Source: Bin87 sp965203985 (lineage in GTDB: Bacteria; Chloroflexota; Dehalococcoidia; Lucifugimonadales; UBA3495). From it: a stretch of DNA of 64,000 nucleotides. The stretch lies in assembly GCA_965203985.1 (NCBI GenBank), contig CBDBDS010000011.1, positions 1 to 64,000 on the forward strand, given 5' to 3'. The notes below the pieces were generated by a model. The model had not been told where the DNA came from and searched no databases. It worked only from the letters and a program-made list of their open reading frames with translations. The first letter of the stretch is position 1, and every line of letters starts with the position of its first letter. Of this stretch, positions 17,259 through 25,616 are shown in pieces. The position numbers were made by a program, and so were the translations under genes.

Positions 17259-17756
17259 TCACATCCCAAGCGCTTCGCGGATGGCGCGGATCTGGTTCAG
17301 GTGCTCGCCCCAGTGTCGCTCCAGGCCGTCGATGAACGATTGCGCCGTGCGCGGTTCGTGGATCCCGCGGTGTGGCAGGTGGGCCAGGGCGGTTCGTCCC
17401 TCAAAGTCACCATCGTCTGCGCTGGCAATGGCGTCCGCGGCGGTTTGCAGGATCGCCAGGGGACCGGCGAGCGCCTCGTCAATGTCGGCCGCCATGCGGT
17501 CGGCAGTCATGTTGTTGGCGTCGGGCAGGATGGTGACCTCTGCAAGACTGCCGCTCAGCACGCCGGCGATGACGCTGCCAATGCCGCCCTCGGGCGTGTC
17601 CACCAGGTGGTAAAGGACCTCGCGGGCGCACCATGGATCAGCATCGGACCCGGCGCCGTCTTTCCAGTCCAGGCAGTAATCCATCCCGTCCAGGAGCGTG
17701 GTCAGTTCTTCGCGGATGCGGCGGACAGTGGCGATGTTTTCGTCACGGGTTGCCAT
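17259..17756 (-). CDS. DinB-like helical protein
   Basis: 165 residues with DinB/DUF1572-like features: an N-terminal helix RRIREELTTLLDGMDY, CAREVLYHLVDTP (metal-His position), and a late ERHWGEHLNQIRAIREAL helix with the second His. It starts inside the end of the upstream membrane-protein gene, with a 14-base overlap, so translation is probably coupled. It is the last gene of a four-gene run from 19149 that begins with two HEPN-like proteins. Confidence 0.65.
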   Translation of the reverse strand: MATRDENIATVRRIREELTTLLDGMDYCLDWKDGAGSDADPWCAREVLYHLVDTPEGGIGSVIAGVLSGSLAEVTILPDANNMTADRMAADIDEALAGPLAILQTAADAIASADDGDFEGRTALAHLPHRGIHEPRTAQSFIDGLERHWGEHLNQIRAIREALGM

Positions 17757-18426
17757 GTTGGGTTTCTCCCTCCGGTGTTTTGAGCAGTCCGGCAGTCAGC
17801 CACACGCCGCTGACGATGAGCCAGACCAGGAAAGCAATGCCCGATACGCGGTGCATCACGGTTGCGGCGTCTATCCAGATGAACAGCATGGCGACGCCGA
17901 TGATCACGTCGGCCACGGCGGAAACCTTGAGCACGCCGCCCACGCGCCACTGCACCGGCCCCAGGGCGATCAGCCCAAGCCCGGCCAGCGTGAAGCCGAT
18001 CTTGCCGGTTATCCAGCGTGCGGCGTCCGCCGGCTCTATCCAGCCGAGCGGCCCTCCGTCGGTGAGGACGACCGTATGCCCCGCCTCTGGCAGCGCTGCC
18101 GCCAGGGCCAGCATACAGGCTCCGGATATTGCCGTGACCGCTCCCGACGCTTCCAGCAGCCGACCGGCGACGTTTGCTGTCCAGTAGCGGCCGGCCATTG
18201 CTCGCCGCAGGAAAACCGCAGCCGCCGATAGGGCCAGGCCGGAGAGAACCCGCGTCGCGCCGGCAATGGTGTATAAGCCGGTATCCAGGATGATGGGAAC
18301 TTGGGGAACTGGCAATGCGACGACATCGGGAGGTTCCGAGCTGCCCGCAAGGCGAGTCATCACCGACACCGCCGTGGCTACGGCAGCAAGCAAAAGCAGC
18401 AGTCCGGCAATCTGTGCGGCGGTCAT
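17743..18426 (-). CDS. Multi-pass membrane protein of unknown function
   Basis: 227 residues with about six hydrophobic segments (starting AQIAGLLLLLAAVATAVSV, later GLALSAAAVFLRRA, GAVTAISGACMLALAAAL, and two near the C terminus ending FLVWLIVSGVWLTAGLL). No family motif recognised. The ATG at 18426 is four bases after the stop of the preceding HEPN-like gene and it overlaps the following DinB-like gene, so it belongs to a compact operon. A TTG at 18441 is an alternative start. It may be the membrane component of whatever this operon does. Confidence 0.6.
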   Translation of the reverse strand: MTAAQIAGLLLLLAAVATAVSVMTRLAGSSEPPDVVALPVPQVPIILDTGLYTIAGATRVLSGLALSAAAVFLRRAMAGRYWTANVAGRLLEASGAVTAISGACMLALAAALPEAGHTVVLTDGGPLGWIEPADAARWITGKIGFTLAGLGLIALGPVQWRVGGVLKVSAVADVIIGVAMLFIWIDAATVMHRVSGIAFLVWLIVSGVWLTAGLLKTPEGETQHGNP

Positions 18427-18430
18427 AACG

Positions 18431-18784
18431 TCAGGCGGCAAGAGGGAGGAGGCGGTTAATGAGGCCGCGGGTGGTGAATACGGCTGCCTGAAAGCAATCG
18501 TCGGTCAAGTCATTGAGATAGAAGTGGACGTGCAGCCTTTGGGCCGTACCGAAAGCGTCGGTGATGTCAGGGTCGTCTAGTTCTGCGGTCAACCTTCTGA
18601 TTAGATGGCGACGATGTTGGTGTTCGCGGTAACGCTCCCGTCTCCGCATGGCGATTGCGATAATTACCTGCGTGAGCGCGCCGTACAGCATTTCGGCGCC
18701 GGCCATGCTATTGCCAGCGTCGAAAAGCTCATTCGCCAGAGCAATGAAAACGCTGGATTGCTGGATGCACTCTTCAGACGTCAT
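18431..18784 (-). CDS. Small HEPN/PaREP1-like protein, second of a coupled pair
   Basis: 117 helical residues: ALANELFDAGNSMAGAEMLYGALTQVIIAIAMRRRER, then HRRHLIRRLTAEL and a Y/F-rich NDLTDDCFQAAVFTTRGLINRL tail. The layout matches the small HEPN-like protein at 8681. The ATG overlaps the stop of the previous gene (ATGA), meaning coupled translation. The longer frame to 18928 is only an overlap with that gene. Function unknown; related proteins are linked to nucleic-acid or toxin-antitoxin systems. Confidence 0.6.
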   Translation of the reverse strand: MTSEECIQQSSVFIALANELFDAGNSMAGAEMLYGALTQVIIAIAMRRRERYREHQHRRHLIRRLTAELDDPDITDAFGTAQRLHVHFYLNDLTDDCFQAAVFTTRGLINRLLPLAA

Positions 18785-19149
18785 TTGACGTCTCGCACCG
18801 AGAATCCCAGCATCCGGTCGATAAAACTGGTGGCTATGTCCCAGTCCTCCTCGATTTCGTACTTTTGCTGAACCAGTCCTTTCCCGTTGGTGCGCAGCAA
18901 CTCCGCGGAGCCCAGAGCCGCCGTCCATCCGAAGTCATTGTCAGATTCTTTCGCCATCCGCCGGCCGGCGGCATAAATCTCGTCAAAAGTCTGGCAAGGC
19001 CAGCCGCGTTCTCTGGCAACGCACTTGATGGCGTGGGCGGTCGCTTCCCAGATGCGTTCGCAGAAGAGTTCATGGTCGCGCTGGGCCATGGCCTGGTCGG
19101 CCAGCCAGACCTTGTTGCGAACCTGCTGGATTTGCTCCGGGGATAGCAT
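18781..19149 (-). CDS. Small HEPN-like protein, first gene of four-gene operon
   Basis: 122 residues, all-helical: QIQQVRNKVWLADQAMAQRD, ERIWEATAHAIKCVARERGW, then FDEIYAAGRRMAKE and a C-terminal SFIDRMLGFSV. WxATAHAIK-A-ERGW is the same pattern as WGATAQMLKAIVEQRGW in the protein at 8681, so the two are homologous. ATG at 19149 has ggagattgacc upstream (an in-frame TTG at 19155 is less well placed). The stop overlaps the next gene's start by four bases. No nucleotidyltransferase partner is present. Confidence 0.6.
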   Translation of the reverse strand: MLSPEQIQQVRNKVWLADQAMAQRDHELFCERIWEATAHAIKCVARERGWPCQTFDEIYAAGRRMAKESDNDFGWTAALGSAELLRTNGKGLVQQKYEIEEDWDIATSFIDRMLGFSVRDVK

Positions 19150-19234
19150 GGTCAATCTCCACGTCCCGATGAGATATCAATCATTATAGCCGGCCCGGAT
19201 GAAGGGTTAGGGCAACCGCACACCTCCCTACGGT

Positions 19235-19717
19235 TCAGGGCGCAAGCGGCGCGTAGGAGTACCAGCCCCCGGGAGGCACAAGGTATCCGAGCAGCCACAC
19301 CAGCAGGATTGCCGCCACCAACGCCAGGTAGAAGGGCCAGACGGACGTGGACCGGAGGCTGACCAGCATCTGCCGAACCACGGGGCGGCCGGGCTTCACC
19401 ACGTACAGGTCTGACAAGGTTACCGCGCCGTCGTGCAGTTTCGCCACGAAGGCGTCGTAGGACTGACGAAAGGCTTGTTCCAGCGCCAGGTAGTAGGCGT
19501 CCAGGAACAGGAACAGCACCGCGGGGATCAGGGCCAGGAGAGCGTAGGCGGGAGCGCCGGTGCGGGCCACCAGCACCAGGATGGCGGCCACCAGGACGAT
19601 GCACCAGTTCTTGCACGACGCGCTGTTGCCGGCCATGCGCCGGATGACGTCCTGCAGGATGGTCAGGTGCGTGCGCACCGCCTCGGAATTGGCGTTGTAT
19701 TCCGGTTGGCTGGCCAT
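19235..19717 (-). CDS. Two-to-four-helix membrane protein of unknown function
   Basis: 160 residues. An N-terminal cytoplasmic helix (LTILQDVIRRMAGNSASCKNW) leads into membrane helices (CIVLVAAILVLVA, then ALLALIPAVLFLFLDAYYLALE), a soluble middle region, and a final helix pair (WPFYLALVAAILLVWLLGYL). The RMAxNSxxCKxW...LDAYYLxLE pattern recurs in small membrane proteins of many bacteria that I cannot name. No good ribosome site is visible. Alone between the HEPN operon and a REP-like repeat. Confidence 0.6.
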   Translation of the reverse strand: MASQPEYNANSEAVRTHLTILQDVIRRMAGNSASCKNWCIVLVAAILVLVARTGAPAYALLALIPAVLFLFLDAYYLALEQAFRQSYDAFVAKLHDGAVTLSDLYVVKPGRPVVRQMLVSLRSTSVWPFYLALVAAILLVWLLGYLVPPGGWYSYAPLAP

Positions 19718-19769
19718 GGCGCATACTGCATCATCGGTTGCGCGTAACTTTCAGAGTTGCGGGGAAAGT

Positions 19770-19877
19770 GTCATTGCGAGCGCAGCGCGGCAATCCCGTT
19801 GGCGCCGGGGAGTTCTTTGGGGCAGACGTTGCGGCTACGGCGTAGAGATTGCCACGGCGCAAGCGCCTCGCAATGAC
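19770..19877. repeat. REP-like palindromic element, copy B
   Basis: gtcattgcgagcgcagcgcgg at the left, and gcgcctcgcaatgac at the right as its inverse, around a variable centre. Lies between the membrane protein and the MFS genes. Confidence 0.75.
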
Positions 19878-19976
19878 AACCTCCTGAATTCTGAACAGTT
19901 CCGTTGCGCTGTCTGATGGCGTCTTCGACCCGCACCGCGGCGCAGCCGAACGATGCTGTCCCATTTTAGCACCGGG

Positions 19977-21293
19977 CTACGCGGTCGCCGGCTCCCGTTC
20001 CCGGCCGGGGATGGCCAGGGATGCCAGGAAGCCCACGGCGTAGATGCCGCCGGCGATGAAGAAGCCGTACTGCCAGCCCAGCCACTCGATGGGGCCGAAG
20101 ATGAACACGGCGGCGACGGCTCCAAAGAGGACGTTGTTGCCCCACATGAGGCCGAGGAAGCTGGACTCCAGGCGGTAGCGCGCAGCGACATCTGCCGCGG
20201 CCGCCGAGGTGAGGTTGATCACCGTGAAGTGCTGCAACCCGTAGAGCGCGACGCAGACCGTTACCCAGACTGAATACTGTGGTCCGCCCAGGGGAATGGC
20301 AATGGTCAGAACCGTGGCAAAGGCCATCAGGAAGACGATCAGCGACTTGCGTCCCACCCGGTCGGACAGCGCGCCCAGCAGCGGGGCCGTGACCATCGCC
20401 GGCCCTACCATCAGCGCCAGGTGGGCCGAGGCCTGGAAGGTGTTGATGCCCAACGCCTGGGTCAGGTACAGCGGCACCAGGAACAGCATGGACCCGTCGG
20501 CCATCCCGCGCACTGCGGCCACCGCGAAGATGGCCCACAGTCCCGTTCCCCGAAAGGCGACGTAGGTGCCCTGCCACATGGTGCGTAGCCGCTGCCCCAG
20601 GTCGACGTTCACCGGCGGAGCATTTCCAGCGTGACGGAGAAGCCCGTAGATGACAAACGTGGCGATGAACATGATCGGCGCGCCAAAGGCCAGGATCCAG
20701 CGCCAACTGACCGGCTCCAGGCCCAGTTCCCATCCGACGGCCAGCCCGTCGGCGGCCTCCCAGCGCAGAGCCCCCAGCAGCAGGATGCCGGCGATCATCG
20801 GACCCACCACGTCGCCCACGCTGCCGGTGGAGCGGTGCATGGACAGGAACAGCCCGCGACGGGTGGGGAACCGCTGGGCCAGCAGACCCAACGCCGGCGG
20901 ATGCCACAGCGCCGCCCCCGAGGACGCCAGCGCCAACGCCAGCAGGATCACGGCGTAGGACGGGGAAATCGCGATCAGCAACAGGCCCACAGCGGTGAGA
21001 AAAGCGCTGATGGACAGCACCCACGCGATCCGGTGGTGCAGCAGGTCGGACAGGAACCCGCCGGTCACGCTGGTGATCCCGGCCGAGGCCGAACGCACCG
21101 CCACGATGGCCCCCACCTGCAGCGCGCCCAGCCCCAGATCCACGGCCATGACCGTGGTCAGCAGCGGGATGCTGTTGGAGATGAGGTGTTCGAAGCCGTG
21201 CGCGCCAATGAGGGTGGATGCCAGCACACCGTTTCCGGTGCGGCGTCCACCCTCGCTCGGCGCTTTCGGCAGCGTCTGCTGTGCCGCGGCCAT
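19977..21293 (-). CDS. MFS transporter (second of tandem paralogous pair)
   Basis: 438 residues with 12 predicted membrane helices and MFS landmarks: GGFLSDLLHHRIAWVLS (loop 2-3 motif A-like) and a second half beginning RGTGLWAIFAVAAVRG. The mid-protein LALMVGPAMVTAPLLGALSDRVGRK carries the DRxGRR-type motif. It is closely related to the gene 15 bases upstream; shared blocks include GAHGFEHL/GAHAFEHL, LWHPPALGLLA and FLSMHRSTGSVGDVVGPM. Substrate unknown. Confidence 0.85.
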   Translation of the reverse strand: MAAAQQTLPKAPSEGGRRTGNGVLASTLIGAHGFEHLISNSIPLLTTVMAVDLGLGALQVGAIVAVRSASAGITSVTGGFLSDLLHHRIAWVLSISAFLTAVGLLLIAISPSYAVILLALALASSGAALWHPPALGLLAQRFPTRRGLFLSMHRSTGSVGDVVGPMIAGILLLGALRWEAADGLAVGWELGLEPVSWRWILAFGAPIMFIATFVIYGLLRHAGNAPPVNVDLGQRLRTMWQGTYVAFRGTGLWAIFAVAAVRGMADGSMLFLVPLYLTQALGINTFQASAHLALMVGPAMVTAPLLGALSDRVGRKSLIVFLMAFATVLTIAIPLGGPQYSVWVTVCVALYGLQHFTVINLTSAAAADVAARYRLESSFLGLMWGNNVLFGAVAAVFIFGPIEWLGWQYGFFIAGGIYAVGFLASLAIPGREREPATA

Positions 21294-21308
21294 CGGGTTG
21301 CGCGGTGA

Positions 21309-22652
21309 CTAGGCCGGCATGGGAACGGCTTCAGGCTCCCGCGGCTTGCCGGGTATCATCAGCGAGATGAGGAACCCCGCGAAGTAGATGCCGGCGGCGA
21401 TGAAGAAGCCGTACTGCCAGTCGAACCACTCCACCGGGCCGAAGATCATGAAGGCGGCGATGGCTCCGAACAGCGTATTGTTGCCCCACATCAGGCCGAG
21501 GAAACTCGACTCCAGCCGGCGGCCGGCGGCGATGTCGGCGGCGGCCGCCTGGGTTAGGTTGTTTACCGAGAAGTTCATCATGCCGTAGATGGCGACGAAC
21601 GCGGTGATCCACGGGGTATAGCCCTCCCCGCTGACCATGATGATCGCGATGGTGAGCATCGTGGTGACGCCCATGATGAAGATGATCAGCGGGCGCCGGC
21701 CGATCCGGTCGGACAGGGAGCCGATGATCGGGCCGAAGAGGATGCCGGGCAACACCATGAGCATGACGTGCACGGCGGCCTGGAACTCGCCCACGCCCAG
21801 GTGGATCAGATAGAGAGGAACCAGGAACACCAGGGAGCGGTCGGCCATGCCCCGCACGGCGGAGACGGTGAAGATGGCCCACATCCCGGTGCCGCGGAAG
21901 GCGTCCTTCATGCCGGCCCAGTTGGTGCGGATGCGGGCGCCGACATCGACGTTGACCGGACGCTCGCTGCCGGCGTTGCGCAGCAGGATGAAGATGACCA
22001 CGGTGGCGACGAACATGATCGGCGTGCTGAACCCCAGGATGTACCGCCAGTCCACGGTGCCCCAGGGGAGCGCATACGAGACGCCTACCTCGGCTCCTTC
22101 GGTGCCGCCGCTCCACGTCAGGGCGCCGGCGATGAGGGCGCCGGCGGCCAGCGGGCCGATCACGTCGCCGATGCTGCCGGTGGAGCGGTGCATGGAGATG
22201 AACAGGCCGCGCCGCTCGGGGAACCGGCGGGCCAGGAGGCCCAGGGCCGGCGGGTGCCACAACGCGCTGCCCATGGATCCCAGGGCAATGGCGCACAGGA
22301 TCAGCACGTAGGATGGGGCGATGGACATGAGCAGGTAGCCCGTGCCGATCATCAAGGTGCTGATGGATAGCACCCAGGCCACCCTGTGGTGGAACAGGTC
22401 GACGAGGAACCCGCCGGCGGTGCTGGTGATCCCGCCGAAGATGGAGCGGATGGCGACGACGGCTCCGACGCTGAGGGCCCCCAACTCGAACTCCGTGATG
22501 ATGGCCAGAATGATGATGGGGATACTGTGGGCGTACAGGTGCTCGAAGGCGTGGGCGCCCACCAGGGTCGTCGCCATGACCGAGCCCTTGGTGCGGGGCG
22601 GCGCGTCCTGCGTCGCGGGTTGAGAGGGGCTGACGCCGGCTGCCTGTGCCAT
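21309..22652 (-). CDS. MFS transporter (first of tandem paralogous pair)
   Basis: 447 residues, 12 membrane helices. GGFLVDLFHHRVAWVLS and GPIIGSLSDRIGRRP are the MFS loop motifs. The EHLYAHSIPIIILAI N-terminal helix contains an acidic/His cluster also present in its neighbour, so the two arose by duplication. gaggagcgcaatat precedes the ATG. The substrate cannot be predicted; the conserved GAHAFEHL motif in helix 1 may be part of the binding site. Confidence 0.87.
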   Translation of the reverse strand: MAQAAGVSPSQPATQDAPPRTKGSVMATTLVGAHAFEHLYAHSIPIIILAIITEFELGALSVGAVVAIRSIFGGITSTAGGFLVDLFHHRVAWVLSISTLMIGTGYLLMSIAPSYVLILCAIALGSMGSALWHPPALGLLARRFPERRGLFISMHRSTGSIGDVIGPLAAGALIAGALTWSGGTEGAEVGVSYALPWGTVDWRYILGFSTPIMFVATVVIFILLRNAGSERPVNVDVGARIRTNWAGMKDAFRGTGMWAIFTVSAVRGMADRSLVFLVPLYLIHLGVGEFQAAVHVMLMVLPGILFGPIIGSLSDRIGRRPLIIFIMGVTTMLTIAIIMVSGEGYTPWITAFVAIYGMMNFSVNNLTQAAAADIAAGRRLESSFLGLMWGNNTLFGAIAAFMIFGPVEWFDWQYGFFIAAGIYFAGFLISLMIPGKPREPEAVPMPA

Positions 22653-22749
22653 ATATTGCGCTCCTCAAATGGTGGCCAGGGGCGGGATTTGGCGCATTAT
22701 ACACGACGTTAACATTGGCGCCCGGCCTTGACGAGGGGACGGGAATCTC

Positions 22750-22910
22750 ACGCGTGCCCGGTTTGCGGCGGGGAACCGTCAGAAGCAGGATTTACAGGAT
22801 TTTATGATTTGGCAGGATTGGAAACCCTTTATCACGAAACGGTTCCAATCCTGATAATCCCTGAATCTTGAAAATCCTGCTTCTGACGATTTACGAAACC
22901 GGGTACGCGC
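22750..22910. mobile_element. Candidate non-autonomous (MITE-like) element, copy 1
   Basis: 161 bp with near-identical outer inverted repeats acgcgtgcccggttt (22750-22764) and aaaccgggtacgcgc (22896-22910). Inside is a second inverted pair, cgtcagaagcaggatt and aatcctgcttctgacg, around an AT-rich caggatt-repeated centre. No coding capacity. Copy 2 at 27373 is inverted relative to it. This fills most of the gap between the MFS gene and the 799-residue protein gene. Confidence 0.7.
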
Positions 22911-22941
22911 GGGGACGGGCAGACGCGGCAATGCATCGGAA

Positions 22942-22978
22942 TAAAACACCCCGCGGCCAATCGATGGTCGCAGGGCGT
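22942..22978 (-). terminator. Rho-independent terminator after the large ligand-binding-domain gene
   Basis: Minus strand: a 14-bp stem (22965-22978 with 22946-22959, G-T pairs and one mismatch) and a 5-base loop, followed by TTTTAT. Confidence 0.8.
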
Positions 22979-23038
22979 TTCTTTGGCTGGAGCCATTTCG
23001 CGCTCAGCCCGTAATCAGGGCAGCGCAGGGTAGGGCCA

Positions 23039-25438
23039 TCACGGCGCGCTCGCGATGCTCGTAACCGTCTGGTATTGCCCATCGGCGCCGATCACAGTCA
23101 GATGCACGTCGTTGGAGCCCTGGTTGTCGCCGGAACCGTACTGCAACTGGAGGTTGTCAATGGTCACGGTCGTGGGGCTGCTCAGGACGTTGAGGAAGCA
23201 CTCCCGGCTCAGGTTGACGCCGCAAGCCTTGAGACGCTCGATGGCCAGGCGTCCCGCGATGTAGCCTTCCAGGGAAATGAACCCGGCTTGAGCCTCATCA
23301 TTGAAATCAGTGAGGGCCCGGCGATAATTGGCCACGACAGTGTTGGTGGTATCGCTGTGCAACGGCACCACCTGCGTGACGTAAACGCCTTGACCCGCGG
23401 CGCCAAGCTCAGCCGCCAGCGCGTTGCTGCCTACGAAGGACACCGCCAGGAACGTCGGGTCCGGTTCCATCTTCATGCGAAGCTTCTCGATGATCCCCGC
23501 CGCCGGCTGGTAGCCGCCAATGATGATCACCGCGTCCGGGTTGGCTGCTGCGATCCGGAACGCTGCCGAATTTATGGCCGTAGTGTTGCGCCAGTAGTAC
23601 CACGATTCTACCAGTTCCATGTTGGCCCGGCGGTCAACTGCCGCCTGTACGCCGTCGAGGCCATCCTCGCCATACGAGTCGTTTTGGTACAGCACTGCCA
23701 CTCGGGTCTTACCTGCCTGGCTGAGCAGATCCACCATCTTCTCCGTTTCCTGATGATAAGAGGCGCGGAAGTTGAGGACCTGGCTCAACTCCTCGCCACG
23801 CAGAAGTTGGGCTCCGGTGAACGGGCCGATGAAGGGCACTCCCGCATCCTCGGCGAGCGGCAGCGCCGCCCGGGATGTCGGCGTGCCGACGGCTCCAATC
23901 AGGCCGAACACCTGCTCCTCTTCGATCAATTTCAGGGTGTTTGCAAAGGCCGGGTCGGTTTCGTAGTGGTCGTCGAGCGTTTCGAGCTTCAGCATGCGGC
24001 CGTGCACGCCTCCCGCTTCATTAGCCTCTTTGAATGCCGCATCGATACCGAGTTTCATTCCCAGACCGAGCGCGCTTGAGGGTCCGGTCAATGCGGCGGA
24101 CTGCCCGAACTTAACTTCGGTAGCGGTGAAGCCGGGGCTCGCCGGTTCTGCTGCTGGCAAAGGCCCCGGATCCGGCATCCCCTGCGCGGCGGCGGCCAAC
24201 CGATCGATTTCGTTCAGCAGCCGGTCCAATATCTTCTCGTTTGTGGCGATACGTTCGTTTTCCTGTACCACCAATTCGAGCCGGCTCACCAGGCGATCGA
24301 AGTAATCGTTGTCTCCGTCGCCGGCAGCTACAAACCCCCGGGCGAGATCAACGACCTGCGGTCCCAGGTTGGGACCACCGTGGTCTTCCAGGTACTCAAT
24401 GTCTCGCCCGATACGACTGTTGACCGAGTCGTAACTCTCCCGGATGCGGGTCACGTATGTGGGATCCTGCATGAGGCTGGCCACGAGCAGGAAGGTATGG
24501 CCCAACACCGCGTTTGCCGCGAGGCTCTCCATATGGAAGTAGCGGAGAAGGTCCTCGTCGGAGAGATTTCCTGCACCGGCTGTGCCACTGCCGACATTCG
24601 TCAGCAGGTCGTAGAACTGATTATCCGCGCTAGCTCCGGCAGCCGGAAACAGCATGCCCCGGTTGGTCTCCGTCAAGGTCTCCCTGCTTCTTATTTCTGC
24701 CGCCACCGCTCGGAGCAAGTCGGGCCTGTCCCTCAGAATCAGGGCCGTGTTAGCTTTGAGCTGTGTCACCAGGGTACCGATCGCTTGGACCCTCGCTTGG
24801 TGGCCCTTGCCGGCCAGGTTTTGCACTTGTTGATCCAACGCACTCATGTTGGCGGTCATCGTGGCCCGGTATCCGGGGAAGTCCGCCTGGCTCTTGGGCA
24901 GGGGCTCTCCCACCAGCGCACTGGCGTGCCTCGATATGGCAAGCGAGGCGGCCAAAATGGCTACCGCGTCGCCCTCCGTGCGGTCGGCGCCGCCCTGGCC
25001 CCCATCTGAGGGGGCCATAGTCAACAATCGTTCCGGTTCCTCCTGCTCTTTTTGGAACACCACCTGGCTCGGTTCGGCGACGTCGGCCTCGGCCTCGGAC
25101 CGGCGCACCATCAGGTAGCAGACTTCATCGGGCGAACCTACGCGGTATCCGGCGCTGTAGCTGTCGTCGGCCTCGTACGCGCGCACGGTGGTATAACCGT
25201 TGCTGTCGGAACTCCGGATGATGTACCACTCCTCACCTTCTCCATCGGTGTGAAAACCCTGGTATCCGATGGTGCCGTGATCGGATTTCAGCAGCGGTCC
25301 CACGTAGGACTGATCCGGCCAGTCGGAAGGGCATCGGCCGCCGTCGGAACCAACGTTGTTGAACAGGAACACGCCGGACGTGGCCAAAACGCAGACGAAC
25401 GCGATGACCAGTGGGGCGATTATGTTTTTGGGTCGCAT
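23039..25438 (-). CDS. Membrane-anchored protein with C-terminal periplasmic-binding (Leu/Ile/Val receptor) domain
   Basis: 799 residues. Residues 8-27 are a signal anchor. Residues 30-115 form a small Cys-containing beta domain (CPSDWP...VCYLMVRR). Residues about 165-420 are a long helical region with no family I recognise. From about 437 a type I periplasmic-binding domain follows: VKFGQSAALTGPSSALGLGM, NEAGGVHGRMLKLETLDDHYETDP, GLIGAVGTPTSRAALPLAE and VAVLYQNDSYGEDG. Normal LIV-binding proteins are about 400 residues, so this is roughly doubled by the N-terminal additions. ctcagctggagatcac precedes the ATG. No permease or ATPase is near, so it may sense rather than transport. Confidence 0.8.
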   Translation of the reverse strand: MRPKNIIAPLVIAFVCVLATSGVFLFNNVGSDGGRCPSDWPDQSYVGPLLKSDHGTIGYQGFHTDGEGEEWYIIRSSDSNGYTTVRAYEADDSYSAGYRVGSPDEVCYLMVRRSEAEADVAEPSQVVFQKEQEEPERLLTMAPSDGGQGGADRTEGDAVAILAASLAISRHASALVGEPLPKSQADFPGYRATMTANMSALDQQVQNLAGKGHQARVQAIGTLVTQLKANTALILRDRPDLLRAVAAEIRSRETLTETNRGMLFPAAGASADNQFYDLLTNVGSGTAGAGNLSDEDLLRYFHMESLAANAVLGHTFLLVASLMQDPTYVTRIRESYDSVNSRIGRDIEYLEDHGGPNLGPQVVDLARGFVAAGDGDNDYFDRLVSRLELVVQENERIATNEKILDRLLNEIDRLAAAAQGMPDPGPLPAAEPASPGFTATEVKFGQSAALTGPSSALGLGMKLGIDAAFKEANEAGGVHGRMLKLETLDDHYETDPAFANTLKLIEEEQVFGLIGAVGTPTSRAALPLAEDAGVPFIGPFTGAQLLRGEELSQVLNFRASYHQETEKMVDLLSQAGKTRVAVLYQNDSYGEDGLDGVQAAVDRRANMELVESWYYWRNTTAINSAAFRIAAANPDAVIIIGGYQPAAGIIEKLRMKMEPDPTFLAVSFVGSNALAAELGAAGQGVYVTQVVPLHSDTTNTVVANYRRALTDFNDEAQAGFISLEGYIAGRLAIERLKACGVNLSRECFLNVLSSPTTVTIDNLQLQYGSGDNQGSNDVHLTVIGADGQYQTVTSIASAP

Positions 25439-25552
25439 GTGATCTCCAGCTGAGATTAGATATCTCTTTCAGGCTCGGATGTTCGCGCAAGCATAGCCAA
25501 CAATTTCCCGCTCGGCAACCCGGTCTGGGAAGTCTCTCCAACAGGGCTACCA

Positions 25553-25613
25553 GCCAATGCTGAACATTGGCTGACCCGTGTGCATTCGTATGTGACCCGT
25601 ATGCATGCGTATG
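25553..25613. repeat. Hairpin and 21-bp tandem direct repeat
   Basis: gccaat...attggc forms a small hairpin at 25553-25571. It is followed by two adjacent copies of tgacccgtrtgcatkcgtatg (25572-25592 and 25593-25613), 19 of 21 bases identical. It sits just after the asparaginase-like gene stop; role unknown. Confidence 0.6.
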
Positions 25614-25616
25614 CGG

